A stretch of DNA of 64,000 bases. Source: Henricia sp. BOLD:AAB3569 (lineage: Eukaryota; Echinodermata; Asteroidea; Spinulosida; Echinasteridae). The notes beneath the pieces are model-generated. The model saw nothing but the letters and a program-made list of their open reading frames with translations. It had not been told where the DNA came from and did no database searches. Below are positions 27,077 through 37,200 of this stretch, piece after piece. The stretch is from positions 1-64,000 of the forward strand of contig JBBELK010000392.1 of NCBI GenBank assembly GCA_037783545.1, in the 5' to 3' direction. Each line of letters begins with the position of its first letter. Position 1 is the first letter of the stretch. The translations under genes and the position numbers were made by a program.

Positions 27077-28981
27077 AACAGAAACTAATAATACACTCTT
27101 TGGTTTGTGCACCTCCGTATTAGCGTCTGATCGTCTGACATGATATGGTTTTAACATGTTTACATGACACAGTTGAGTAGTTTTGCGTCGATCAGGAGTT
27201 CGTAAGACATAATCTAAGTCTCCAATTTTTCGTTCTACAACATACGGGCCACTAAACCTTGCTTGCAAGGAACTGCCAGGCACTGGTAACAAAGCAAGAA
27301 CCTGATCACCCGGTACAAAGCTACGCATTCTAGCATTTTTATCATACCAGGTTTTCATGTCAGATTGGACAGATTTTAGGTTAGCGTGGGCCAACTCATT
27401 AACAGATTGCAAGCGTTCTTTCAAACGAACAACATAGTTGAGAAGACTACTTGTCTCTTTTGTTTCGTCTTCCAACCATTTGTCTCCGACAACTGAAAGT
27501 GGGCCCCTCACTGTACGGCCAAACACGAGTTCAAAAGGGCTGAAACCTAATGAGTCGCTCTCAACCTCTCGTATTGCAAAGAGCAACAGAGACAGACCTT
27601 CATTCCAGTCTCTGTCATGCTCCAAGCAATAACTTCTGAGCATAGACTTCAAGGTCTGGTGAAACCTCTCAAGCGCACCCTGACTTTGCGGATGATAGGC
27701 ACTAGAGGTCACGTGCTTCACACCAAATGCACCTAATTGTTCGTTGAACAACTTTGAGGTGAAGTTCGTACCCTGGTCAGTTTGCACTATTTTCGGCAAA
27801 CCAAACCGAGTGAAAAATGTGATCAAAGCTTCAGTTACAGGTTTCGCTTTGATTGACCGTAACGGAACAGCTTCTACGTACCTAGTGGACGCACACATTA
27901 TGGTCAATATATACTCATGACCCGATCTAGTTCTAGGAAGTGGCCCTACGCAATCTACAATCACCCTAGTGAACGGTTCTTCGAAGGCAGGGATTGGTTT
28001 CAAGGGTGCCTTAGGTGGATTTTGGTTAGGCTTACCGGCTACTTGACATACATGGCAGGTTTTACAAAATTCAGCTACTGACTGCTTAAGATTAGGCCAA
28101 AAGAAGTATTTCAGAATACGGTCATAAGTTTTAGTCACACCCAGATGTCCTGCAACAGGTAATTCATGAGCTAAACTCAAAACATGCAAACGATATGGCG
28201 TAGGCACAACGACCTGATACAAAATCTCCCACTCATAATAAGCAGGTACATCTGGAGGACGCCACTTACGCATAAGGACACCATCTTTAATTAAATAGCA
28301 TACTGCTACTTCAGAGGCCTCTACTTCGCTAAGTGCCTTATCACGTAACTTTACTAACTCGGGGTCTTTCCCTTGCTCAGCAATTAGCTGCTCTTTACTC
28401 AAAAATATATCACTTAGTGGTTCTATCTCATGAACCACTGGACAAGACCCAACTTCAGTTTCATCAAGACCGTCAGTATGTAAATTAGCCATAAATGTAT
28501 CAGACAAATTTACTTGATCAGTAGCATTATCATAATTTAGGCTAGATGACTTGGCTTGTTCACTCATGGCACGAGTTACAGCACAAGAAGGAAATATGCC
28601 CGGGATTTCTACTTCCAACTGTTCAGTGCTTTCTACAATACTCGGCCTTATTGTCATACATGGGTTAACAGTAACCCTACTACCAGCGATATCATTACCC
28701 AATATAAGAGTTACACCGTTAAGTCCCTCAGGCAGACTTGGTGCAACCGCTACGGTCACAGGTCCAGAAATCAAATTTGATTTCAAAAATACACGATGGA
28801 GAGGTAAGTCCATAACTTTAGTATCCACACCTACAATGAGCACATTGGCTCGTACTGAGGTATCTGCGCCCAACGGCACAGCGCCCTCAACTAAGAGAGA
28901 TTGGGAAGCCTCAGTGTCTCTCAAAATGGTAACTGGATACTGGACAACACTGTCACTATGAAGTGACACAAAACCCCTCAC
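27065..28981 (-). pseudogene. pol remnant: inactive protease plus integrase, RT-RH lost
   Basis: An open frame of 638 codons. Residues 17-105 are a retropepsin-like protease: the active-site motif, normally D-T-G, reads D22-T23-E24, and a LGND motif follows at 94-97. After a linker comes an integrase: zinc-binding H272, H279, C309 and C312; catalytic D343, D402 and E438 with exactly 35 residues between the last two; then a GPY/F module (GPY at 578-580) ending in HVNMLKPYH. Integrase would join element DNA to host chromatin. After about residue 635 the frame enters the LTR remnant and stops, where RT and RNase H would be expected in a Gmr1-like element. The first codon is GTG and not a true start: this is the downstream part of a gag-pol frame. 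The frame is undamaged, unlike gag. Classified as a pseudogene for the protease mutation and truncation; the integrase itself looks structurally complete. Confidence 0.9.
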
Positions 28982-30239
28982 TAACGAAGGGTATAAATTC
29001 CTCTCTTACGCTACAATGGGATCCTTCGACAAAATTATCGGGATTTCGCTGAGTAGACTGAGACGGTACAGTGGACATAAAAGCGACTGGCTTATTAGCG
29101 CTAGATTCAAGTTGTCTCTTGTAGGCATAACAGTTTGGTTTAATGTGGCCCAATTTGTGACAAAAATCACACCTAACAACTGGCCCACTATAATTCCTAG
29201 TCTTATCACCAAGTCGCAAGTCTTTAGACTTAAAATCAGGTTTAAACTGACCACTAGTCCCTACGGGTTTATCCGCAACATGCGAGGTGGGCCATTACCC
29301 TTAAACCGTCTCTTATTAAAGTAATTATTTCCTCTTTCATAACTACTCTTGTGTGTTAGCACATAGTCATCAGCCAATACAGCTGCTTTATGCAGTTCTT
29401 TAACCTGCATGCTGCTCTTCTAAGTGAGCCTTAACAGAGTCCGGTAAGCAATTCTTGAACTCCTCTAGAAGCATAATTTGCCTCAGTTCACAGAAATCGT
29501 TATTTACATGACAAGAATTGCCCACCTATCGAACAGGCGTTCCTTATCATGAGCAAACTCAATATAAGTTTGATTTTCTTGCTTTTGTTTATGTCGGAAT
29601 TTCTGCCTGTACGATTCTGGCACTTGCTCGTATGCCTTCAAAATTGCACTCTTGACTAGATCATAGTCTGAACTCTGTTCGACAGGCAAAGAGGAATAAA
29701 CTTCTGAGCTTTGCCAGTCAAAACACTCTGCAACAACAAAGTGCACATGTCAGACGGCCAATTTAGGCGTTCAGCTACCTTTTCAAAATGTGACAAAGTA
29801 CTTGTCTATCTCTTTATCTTGAAATGGAGGCACCAGTCTTGTGTGCTACTGGGTAAAAGTGACTGAGCACGGGACTAGGACTGTTTGTGTTAGCCCGTCC
29901 CAATTGAGCTAAAGCAAGCTCGGCCTCCACCTTCATTCTTTGTTCCCTTTGTATTTGTAAGTCCAATTCCTTAAGTCTAAAAGCCCTCTCTTGTGACATG
30001 TCGCCTAAAGGTTCAGTATCTACAGTGACTTGCTCTTCATGATCAAAAAAGTCTTCATCTGTAAAATATTCTAAGAGTACTTGTTTTATATCGGCTTTTT
30101 TCATTCCGCTAGACACTGTAATCTTAAAATATTTGGCAACCTCGAACATTTCAGATCGTTTTAACCCATCTATACTATTTCTCTGGGTTTAAGTATAAAA
30201 CTCATTAACGAAACTTTCTACATCAAAACCCGACGCCAT
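28956..30239 (-). pseudogene. gag pseudogene with premature stop and several frameshifts
   Basis: The likely start is the ATG at 30,239 (MASGFDVESF). The frame meets TAA at codon 17 (30,189-30,191) and then continues in the same frame through MFEVAKYFKI, with a charged helix-rich stretch (RLKELDLQIQREQ). Homologous-looking Gag text continues only by changing frame near 29,830, 29,800, 29,705, 29,515, 29,410 and 29,280. Pieces include FEKVAERLNWPSDM, a capsid-like segment (about 29,700-29,530; LKAYEQVPESYRQKF), ELHKAAVLADDYVLTHK, and a nucleocapsid zinc knuckle C-X2-C-X4-H-X4-C (CDFCHKLGH..KPNC) near 29,140. The last piece ends at 28,956, overlapping pol by 26 bases in another frame. The element cannot make Gag. 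Neighbouring satellite monomers are nearly free of indels, so these breaks look real and not sequencing noise. Confidence 0.85.
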
Positions 30240-30311
30240 TTTGTCAACTGCTGGTTTACAACTAGAGAATGTACTATCGCAACAAAAATGGTCTACAATA
30301 TCACATGACCT
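30240..30311 (-). other. Element leader between primer site and gag
   Basis: Short untranslated stretch between the tRNA-like primer region and the presumed gag ATG. It is A/T-rich and holds no frame or motif I recognise. In LTR elements this interval usually carries packaging signals, but none can be identified by eye. Confidence 0.5.
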
Positions 30312-30350
30312 TGCGAGAGGTCCCGGGTTCGATTCCCGGACAAGCCCCCA
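30312..30350 (-). other. Primer-binding site for tRNA-Pro, extended to 39 nt
   Basis: The minus strand reads TGGGGGCTTGTCCGGGAA starting four bases inside the 5' LTR, close to the proline primer site of murine-leukaemia-type retroviruses. On the plus strand the same bases are the 3' part of a tRNA: CCA at 30,348-30,350, discriminator C, acceptor strand ACAAGCC (30,340-30,346), T stem CCGGG/CCCGG around loop TTCGATT (30,323-30,339), five-base variable loop AGGTC (30,318-30,322), and anticodon-stem strand GCGAG (30,313-30,317). The normal 18-nt site ends at 30,333, just short of tRNA position 58 (A, 30,332). The resemblance continues another 21 nt to about position 38. Confidence 0.88.
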
Positions 30351-30499
30351 ATTCTGTTACGTACGCGTGGGGAACCCAAAATGATTGTGTAACACGCAAC
30401 CCACACGTACGACAGAAGAAATGAATTAAATGCAAAACACACAGCAGTTGACAGAAGACGAGTAAAACCCAGAATTTATATGCAACAATTACTTTTTAC

Positions 30500-30505
30500 T
30501 TTAAT
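30500..30505 (-). terminator. Possible polyadenylation signal (ATTAAA) in the LTR
   Basis: ATTAAA on the minus strand, about 145 bp from the inner LTR end; the same signal is in the 3' remnant at 27,048-27,053. It is the commonest variant of AATAAA, and I saw no AATAAA on the minus strand of the LTR. The hexamer is short and the region A/T-rich, so chance occurrence is possible. Confidence 0.35.
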
Positions 30506-30810
30506 TTCACCAAAAACTATATTAAATCTACAAGCACAAATTATTACACTTAAAGGAGAAAAGCAGTTAATCTTAGCATTAATGGCAGCATGCATCGATT
30601 GAAAGGCAACATGCATTATATTAATATCAAGTTATGCAAAGATTAACGGCTTTAACAGAAAATATAAGCAATTAACAACAAACCAAAAATAAAGATTAAA
30701 TAAGCAAAATAAAGCGGGCAAGCAAAAATAGACTAAACATTACATACCGGTATGAATATTGTAGTACTGCCCTGGATCCCGACCAGCCCAAGCATAGGAG
30801 AAGGGGAGTG

Positions 30811-30825
30811 CGGCGGCAACCGCCG
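30811..30825 (-). other. GC-rich stem-loop in the LTR
   Basis: CGGCGG (30,811-30,816), three-base loop, CCGCCG (30,820-30,825): a perfect six-pair GC stem in otherwise A/T-rich LTR sequence. It lies downstream of the predicted transcription start, so it would be in the leader RNA. Its role is unknown. Confidence 0.6.
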
Positions 30826-31016
30826 ACCCGAGGCACATCACGACTTCCAGTAGTTACATCCCGTCAGGGTAAAAACATCAAGTGACCAGCACAACACAAC
30901 ACGGCCTCGGTAGACACATCGCGGTAGATCACGGTAGCATGGTCGGCGGAGACACCACTCAGCATCCAAAATCCAGCTTGGACTAGTCGAGAACCCAGAG
31001 CAGTAGACACAACGCC

Positions 31017-31024
31017 CTTATATA
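31017..31024 (-). promoter_or_regulatory. TATA box of the 5' LTR promoter
   Basis: The minus strand reads TATATAAG followed by GG, a strong match to the eukaryotic TATA consensus, about 200 bp inside the U3 end. A start 25-30 bases downstream (about 30,990) would give an RNA reading through R, U5, the primer site and gag. This is inferred from sequence only; no initiator element is clear. Confidence 0.6.
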
Positions 31025-31223
31025 GAAAACCTTAAACCAAAACCAACCAAGCAAACAATAAATGCATCTGTCAAAAGAATGTATCAACAAAAGAAACCCG
31101 TTTGGGCATGCACGGTCAGGCACGCACATAACCCGTGCAGGCATGCATACAGTACCAGCATACCAGTGACAATGCACACTACTACGTGATAAACATTTCT
31201 ACTTGAAAAGGTCAGCCGTAACA

Positions 31224-31227
31224 GTGC
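31224..31227. repeat. Target-site duplication, right copy (GTGC)
   Basis: Directly follows the CGTAACA terminus and matches 26,899-26,902. The satellite resumes in the same phase (GTGCGCATGCTCAG), so no monomer sequence was lost on insertion. Confidence 0.92.
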
Positions 31228-34200
31228 GCATGCTCAGTACTTCGGACTGTCGTAGATACGGCCCAGTTTGGGACGGGATTTTGGTCAAAGTGTGGTCCAA
31301 ACGTCGGCAAATTTGGAGGTCGAAAAATTTTCCGACGAACTTCTAATTTTGCATGCTCCTAACACTCTATATTGCGCACTTGTCCTAAAAAATTGACAGA
31401 CTTTCGCCGGGAAATTGCAGAGAAATTTCAAAGTTTAGGAAAAAAAGGGGTTGGGGCTTCCTGGATGCTCCCGCAACCTGTGGCTGTCTGTACACACCTC
31501 TTTGGTGTACTCCTGATTCGTGCGCATGCTCAGTACTTCGGACTGTCGTAGATACGGCCCAGTTTGGGACCGGATTTTTGTCAAAGTGTGGTCCAAACGT
31601 CGGCAAATTTGGAGGTCGAAAAATTTTCCGACGAACTTCGAATTTTGCATGCTCCTAACACTCTATATTGCGCACTTGTCCTAAAAAATTGACAGACTTT
31701 CGCCGGGAAATTGCAGAGAAATTTCAAAGTTTAGGAAAAAAAGGGGTTGGGGCTTCCTGGATGCTCCCGCAACCTGTGGCTGTCTGTACACACCTCTTTG
31801 GTGTACTCCTGATTCGTGCGCATGCTCAGTACTTCGGACTGTCGTAGATACGGCCCAGTTTGGGACGGGATTTTGGTCAAAGTGTGGTCCAAACGTCGGC
31901 AAATTTGGAGGTCGAAAAATTTTCCGACGAACTTCAAATTTGGCATGCTCCTAACACTCTATATTGCGCACTTGTCCTAAAAAATTGACAGACTTTTGCC
32001 GGGAAATTGCAGAGAAATTTCAAAGTTTAGGAAAAAAAGGGGTTGGGGCTTCCTGGATGCTCCCGCAACCTGTGGCTGTCTGTACACACCTCTTTGGTGT
32101 ACTCCTGATTCGTGCGCATGCTCAGTACTTCGGACTGTCGTAGATACGGCCCAGTTTGGGACCGGATTTTGGTCAAAGTGTGGTCCAAACGTCGGCAAAT
32201 TTGGAGGTCGCAAAATTTTCCGACGAACTTCAAATTTTGCATGCTCCTAACACTCTATATTGCGCACTTGTCCTAAAAAATTGCAGAGAAATTTCAAAGT
32301 TTAGGAAAAAAAGGGGTTGGGGCTTCCTGGATGCTCCCGCAACCTGTGGCTGTCTGTACACACCTCTTTGGTGTACTCCTGATTCGTGCGCATGCTCAGT
32401 ACTTCGGACTGTCGTAGATACGGCCCAGTTTGGGACGGGATTTTGGTCAAAGTGTGGTCCAAACGTCGGCAAATTTGGAGGTCGAAAAATTTTCCGACGA
32501 ACTTCAAATTTTGCATGCTCCTAACACTCTATATTGCGCACTTGTCCTAAAAAATTGACAGACTTTCGCCGGGAAATTGCAGAGAAATTTCAAAGTTTAG
32601 GAAAAAAAGGGGTTGGGGCTTCCTGGATGCTCCCGCAACCTGTGGCTGTCTGTACACACCTCTTTGGTGTACTCCTGATTCGTGCGCATGCTCAGTACTT
32701 CGGACTGTCGTAGATACGGCCCAGTTTGGGACCGGATTTTGGTCAAAGTGTGGTCCAAACGTCGGCAAATTTGGAGGTCGAAAAATTTTCCGACGAACTT
32801 CGAATTTTGCATGCTCCTAACACTCTATATTGCGCACTTGTCCTAAAAAATTGACAGACTTTCGCCGGGAAATTGCAGAGAAATTTCAAAGTTTAGGAAA
32901 AAAAGGGGTTGGGGCTTCCTGGATGCTCCCGCAACCTGTGGCTGTCTGTACACACCTCTTTGGTGTACTCCTGATTCGTGCGCATGCTCAGTACTTCGGA
33001 CTGTCGTAGATACGGCCCAGTTTGGGACGGGATTTTGGTCAAAGTGTGGTCCAAACGTCGGCAAATTTGGAGGTCGAAAAATTTTCCGACGAACTTCAAA
33101 TTTTGCATGCTCCTAACACTCTATATTGCGCACTTGTCCTAACAAATTGACAGACTTTCGCCGGGAAATTGCAGAGAAATTTCAAAGTTTAGGAAAAAAG
33201 GGGTTGGGGCTTCCTGGATGCTCCCGCAACCTGTGGCTGTCTGTACACACCTCTTTGGTGTACTCCTGATTCGTGCGCATGCTCAGTACTTCGGACTGTC
33301 GTAGATACGGCCCAGTTTGGGACGGGATTTTGGTCAAAGTGTGGTCCAAACGTCGGCAAATTTGGAGGTCGAAAAATTTTCCGACGAACTTCAAATTTAG
33401 CATGCTCCTAACACTCTATATTGCGCACTTGTCCTAACAAATTGACAGACTTTCGCCGGGAAATTGCAGAGAAATTTCAAAGTTTAGGAAAAAAAGGGGT
33501 TGGGGCTTCCTGGATGCTCCCGCAACCTGTGGCTGTCTGTACACACCTCTTTGGTGTACTCCTGATTCGTGCGCATGCTCAGTACTTCGGACTGTCGTAG
33601 ATACGGCCCAGTTTGGGACGGGATTTTGGTCAAAGTGTGGTCCAAACGTCGGCAAATTTGGAGGTCGAAAAATTTTCCGACGAACTTCAAATTTTGCATG
33701 CTCCTAACACTCTATATTGCGCACTTGTCCTAAAAAATTGACAGACTTTCGCCGGGAAATTGCAGAGAAATTTCAAAGTTTAGGAAAAAAAGGGGTTGGG
33801 GCTTCCTGGATGCTCCCGTAACCTGTGGCTGTCTGTACACACCTCTTAGGTGTACTCCTGATTCGTGCGCATGCTCAGTACTTCGGACTGTCGTAGATAC
33901 GGCCCAGTTTGGGACGGGATTTTGGTCAAAGTGTGGTCCAAACGTCGGCAAATTTGGAGGTCGAAAAATTTTTCGACGAACTTCAAATTTTGCATGCTCC
34001 TAACACTCTATATTGCGCACTTGTCCTAAAAAATTGACAGATTTTCGCCGGGAAATTGCAGAGAAATTTCAAAGTTTAGGAAAAAAAGGGGTTGGGGCTT
34101 CCTGGATGCTCCCGCAACCTGTGGCTGTCTGTACACACCTCTTTGGTGTACTCCTGATTCGTGCGCATGCTCAGTACTTCGGACTGTCGTAGATACGGCC

Positions 34201-37200
34201 CAGTTTGGGACCGGATTTTGGTCAAAGTGTGGTCCAAACGTCGGCAAATTTGGAGGTCGAAAAATTTTCCGACGAACTTAAAATTTTGCATGCTCCTAAC
34301 ACTCTATATTGCGCACTTGTCCTAAAAAATTGCAGAGAAATTTCAAAGTTTAGGAAAAAAAGGGGTTGGGGCTTCCTGGATGCTCTCGCAACCTGTGGCT
34401 GTCTGTACACACCTCTTTGGTGTACTCCTGATTCGTGCGCATGCTCAGTACTTCGGACTGTCGTAGATACGGCCCAGTTTGGGACGGGATTTTGGTCAAA
34501 GTGTGGTCCAAACGTCGGCAAATTTGGAGGTCGAAAAATTTTCCGACGAACTTCAAATTTTGCATGCTCCTAACACTCTATATTGCGCACTTGTCCTAAA
34601 AAATTGACAGACTTTCGCCGGGAAATTGCAGAGAAATTTCAAAGTTTAGGAAAAAAAGGGGTTGGGGCTTCCTGGATGCTCCCGCAACCTGTGGCTGTCT
34701 GTACACACCTCTTTGGTGTACTCCTGATTCGTGCGCATGCTCAGTACTTCGGACTGTCGTAGATACGGCCCAGTTTGGGACCGGATTTTGGTCAAAGTGT
34801 GGTCCAAACGTCGGCAAATTTGGAGGTCGAAAAATTTTCCGACGAACTTCAAATTTTGCATGCTCCTAACACTCTATATTGCGCACTTGTCCTAAAAAAT
34901 TGCAGAGAAATTTCAAAGTTTAGGAAAAAAAGGGGTTGGGGCTTCCTGGATGCTCCCGCAACCTGTGGCTGTCTGTACACACCTCTTTGGTGTACTCCTG
35001 ATTCGTGCGCATGCTCAGTACTTCGGACTGTCGTAGATACGGCCCAGTTTGGGACGGGATTTTGGTCAAAGTGTGGTCCAAACGTCGGCAAATTTGGAGG
35101 TCGAAAAATTTTCCGACGAACTTCAAATTTTGCATGCTCCTAACACTCTATATTGCGCACTTGTCCTAAAAATTTGACAGACTTTCGCCGGGAAATTGCA
35201 GAGAAATTTCAAAGTTTAGGAAAAAAAGGGGTTGGGGCTTCCTGGATGCTCCCGTAACCTGTGGCTGTCTGTACACACCTCTTTGGTGTACTCCTGATTC
35301 GTGCGCATGCTCAGTACTTCGGACTGTCGTAGATACGGCCCAGTTTGAGACCGGATTTTGGTCAAAGTGTGGTCCAAACGTCGGCAAATTTGGAGGTCGA
35401 AAAATTTTCCGACGAACTTCAAATTTTGCATGCTCCTAACACTCTATATTGCGCACTTGTCCTAACAAATTGACAGACTTTCGCCGGGAAATTGCAGAGA
35501 AATTTCAAAGTTTAGGAAAAAAAGGGGTTGGGGCTTCCTGGATGCTCCCGCAACCTGTGGCTGTCTGTACACACCTCTTTGGTGTACTCCTGATTCGTGC
35601 GCATGCTCAGTACTTCGGACTGTCGTAGATACGGCCCAGTTTGGGACGGGATTTTGGTCAAAGTGTGGTCCAAACGTCGGCAAATTTGGAGGTCGAAAAA
35701 TTTTCCGACGAACTTCAAATTTTGCATGCTCCTAACACTCTATATTGCGCACTTGTCCTAAAAAATTGACAGACTTTCGCCGGGAAATTGCAGAGAAATT
35801 TCAAAGTTTAGGAAAAAAAGGGGTTGGGGCTTCCTGGATGCTCCCGCAACCTGTGGCTGTCTGTACACACCTCTTTGGTGTACTCCTGATTCGTGCGCAT
35901 GCTCAGTACTTCGGACTGTCGTAGATACGGCCCAGTTTGGGACGGGATTTTGGTCAAAGTGTGGTCCAAACGTCGGCAAATTTGGAGGTCGAAAAATTTT
36001 CCGACGAACTTCAAATTTTGCATGCTCCTAACACTCTATATTGCGCACTTGTCCTAAAAATTTGACAGACTTTCGCCGGGAAATTGCAGAGAAATTTCAA
36101 AGTTTAGGAAAAAAAGGGGTTGGGGCTTCCTGGATGCTCCCGTAACCTGTGGCTGTCTGTACACACCTCTTTGGTGTACTCCTGATTCGTGCGCATGCTC
36201 AGTACTTCGGACTGTCGTAGATACGGCCCAGTTTGAGACCGGATTTTGGTCAAAGTGTGGTCCAAACGTCGGCAAATTTGGAGGTCGAAAAATTTTCCGA
36301 CGAACTTCAAGTTTTGCATGCTCCTAACACTCTATATTGCGCACTTGTCCTAAAAAATTGACAGACTTTCGCCGTGAAATTGCAGAGAAATTTCAAAGTT
36401 TAGGAAAAAAAGGGGTTGGGGCTTTCTGGATGCTCCCGCAACCTGTGGCTGTCTGTACACACCTCTTTGGTGTACTCCTGATTCGTGCGCATGCTCAGTA
36501 CTTCGGACTGTCGTAGATACGGCCCAGTTTGGGACCGGATTTTGGTCAAAGTGTGGTCCAAACGTCGGCAAATTTGGAGGTCGAAAAATTTTCCGACGAA
36601 CTTCAAATTTTGCATGCTCCTAACACTCTATATTGCGCACTTGTCCTAAAAAATTGCAGAAAAATTTCAAAGTTTAGGAAAAAAAGGGGTTGGGGCTTCC
36701 TGGATGCTCCCGCAACCTGTGGCTGTCTGTACACACCTCTTTGGTGTACTCCTGATTCGTGAGCATGCTCAGTACTTCGGACTGTCGTAGATACGGCCCA
36801 GTTTGGGACGGGATTTTGGTCAAAGTGTGGTCCAAACGTCGGCAAATTTGGAGGTCGAAAAATTTTCCGACGAACTTCAAATTTAGCATGCTCCTAACAC
36901 TCTATATTGCGCACTTGTCCTAACAAATTGACAGACTTTCGCCGGGAAATTGCAGAGAAATTTCAAAGTTTAGGAAAAAAAGGGTTGGGGCTTCCTGGAT
37001 GCTCCCGCAACCTGTGGCTGTCTGTACACACCTCTTTGGTGTACTCCTGATTCGTGCGCATGCTCAGTACTTCGGACTGTCGTAGATACGGCCCAGTTTG
37101 GGACGGGATTTTGGTCAAAGTGTGGTCCAAACGTCGGCAAATTTGGAGGTCGAAAAATTTTCCGACGAACTTCAAATTTTGCATGCTCCTAACACTCTAT

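Larger units (their letters stand above)
26903..31223 (-). mobile_element. Defective Ty3/gypsy LTR retrotransposon, Gmr1-like, in the satellite
   Basis: A 4,321-bp insertion bounded by 7-bp terminal inverted repeats (TGTTACG and CGTAACA) and a GTGC target duplication. Read on the minus strand the order is: complete 5' LTR, 4-nt spacer, tRNA-Pro primer site, broken gag ending in a CCHC zinc knuckle, protease, linker, integrase with zinc-binding, DD35E and GPY/F modules, then the terminal 174 bp of the 3' LTR. No reverse transcriptase, RNase H or polypurine tract is present. Protease running directly into integrase in one 638-codon frame is what Gmr1-like elements show (PR-IN-RT-RH). A standard-order element that lost RT-RH between PR and IN is the alternative, but would need an in-frame deletion there plus another at the 3' LTR. 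Base composition is visibly more A/T-rich than the satellite. Confidence 0.93.
30355..31223 (-). repeat. 5' LTR, complete (869 bp)
   Basis: Bounded by TGTTACG and CGTAACA with the GTGC duplication outside. On the minus strand it starts at 31,223 with U3, carries a TATA box near 31,020, and ends at 30,355 next to the primer site. The inner 174 bp recur exactly as the 3' LTR remnant. From the TATA position, transcription would begin near 30,990, leaving U3 about 230 bp and R plus U5 about 635 bp. A GC-rich stem-loop lies at 30,811-30,825 in the transcribed part. No host-derived sequence was recognised inside it. Confidence 0.9.

Noticed and set aside
27060..27090. Pol-LTR junction produced by splicing of the element RNA
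   Set aside because: The complete LTR has TTGTAG just before the shared segment, resembling an acceptor, but a template lacking U3 and the polypurine tract could not have produced the complete 5' LTR with its duplication; a DNA deletion is simpler.
28551..29324. Plus-strand frames of 74-136 codons in the retrotransposon
   Set aside because: They are antisense to the recognisable protease and gag sequence and match no family.
30312..30350. A tRNA gene
   Set aside because: Only the 3' half of a tRNA is present, with an encoded CCA and no D arm or 5' acceptor strand; its place beside the LTR marks it as a primer-binding site.
30983..31177. A 64-codon minus-strand frame in the LTR
   Set aside because: It overlaps the TATA box and U3, is cysteine- and tryptophan-rich without a recognisable domain, and is best explained as chance.
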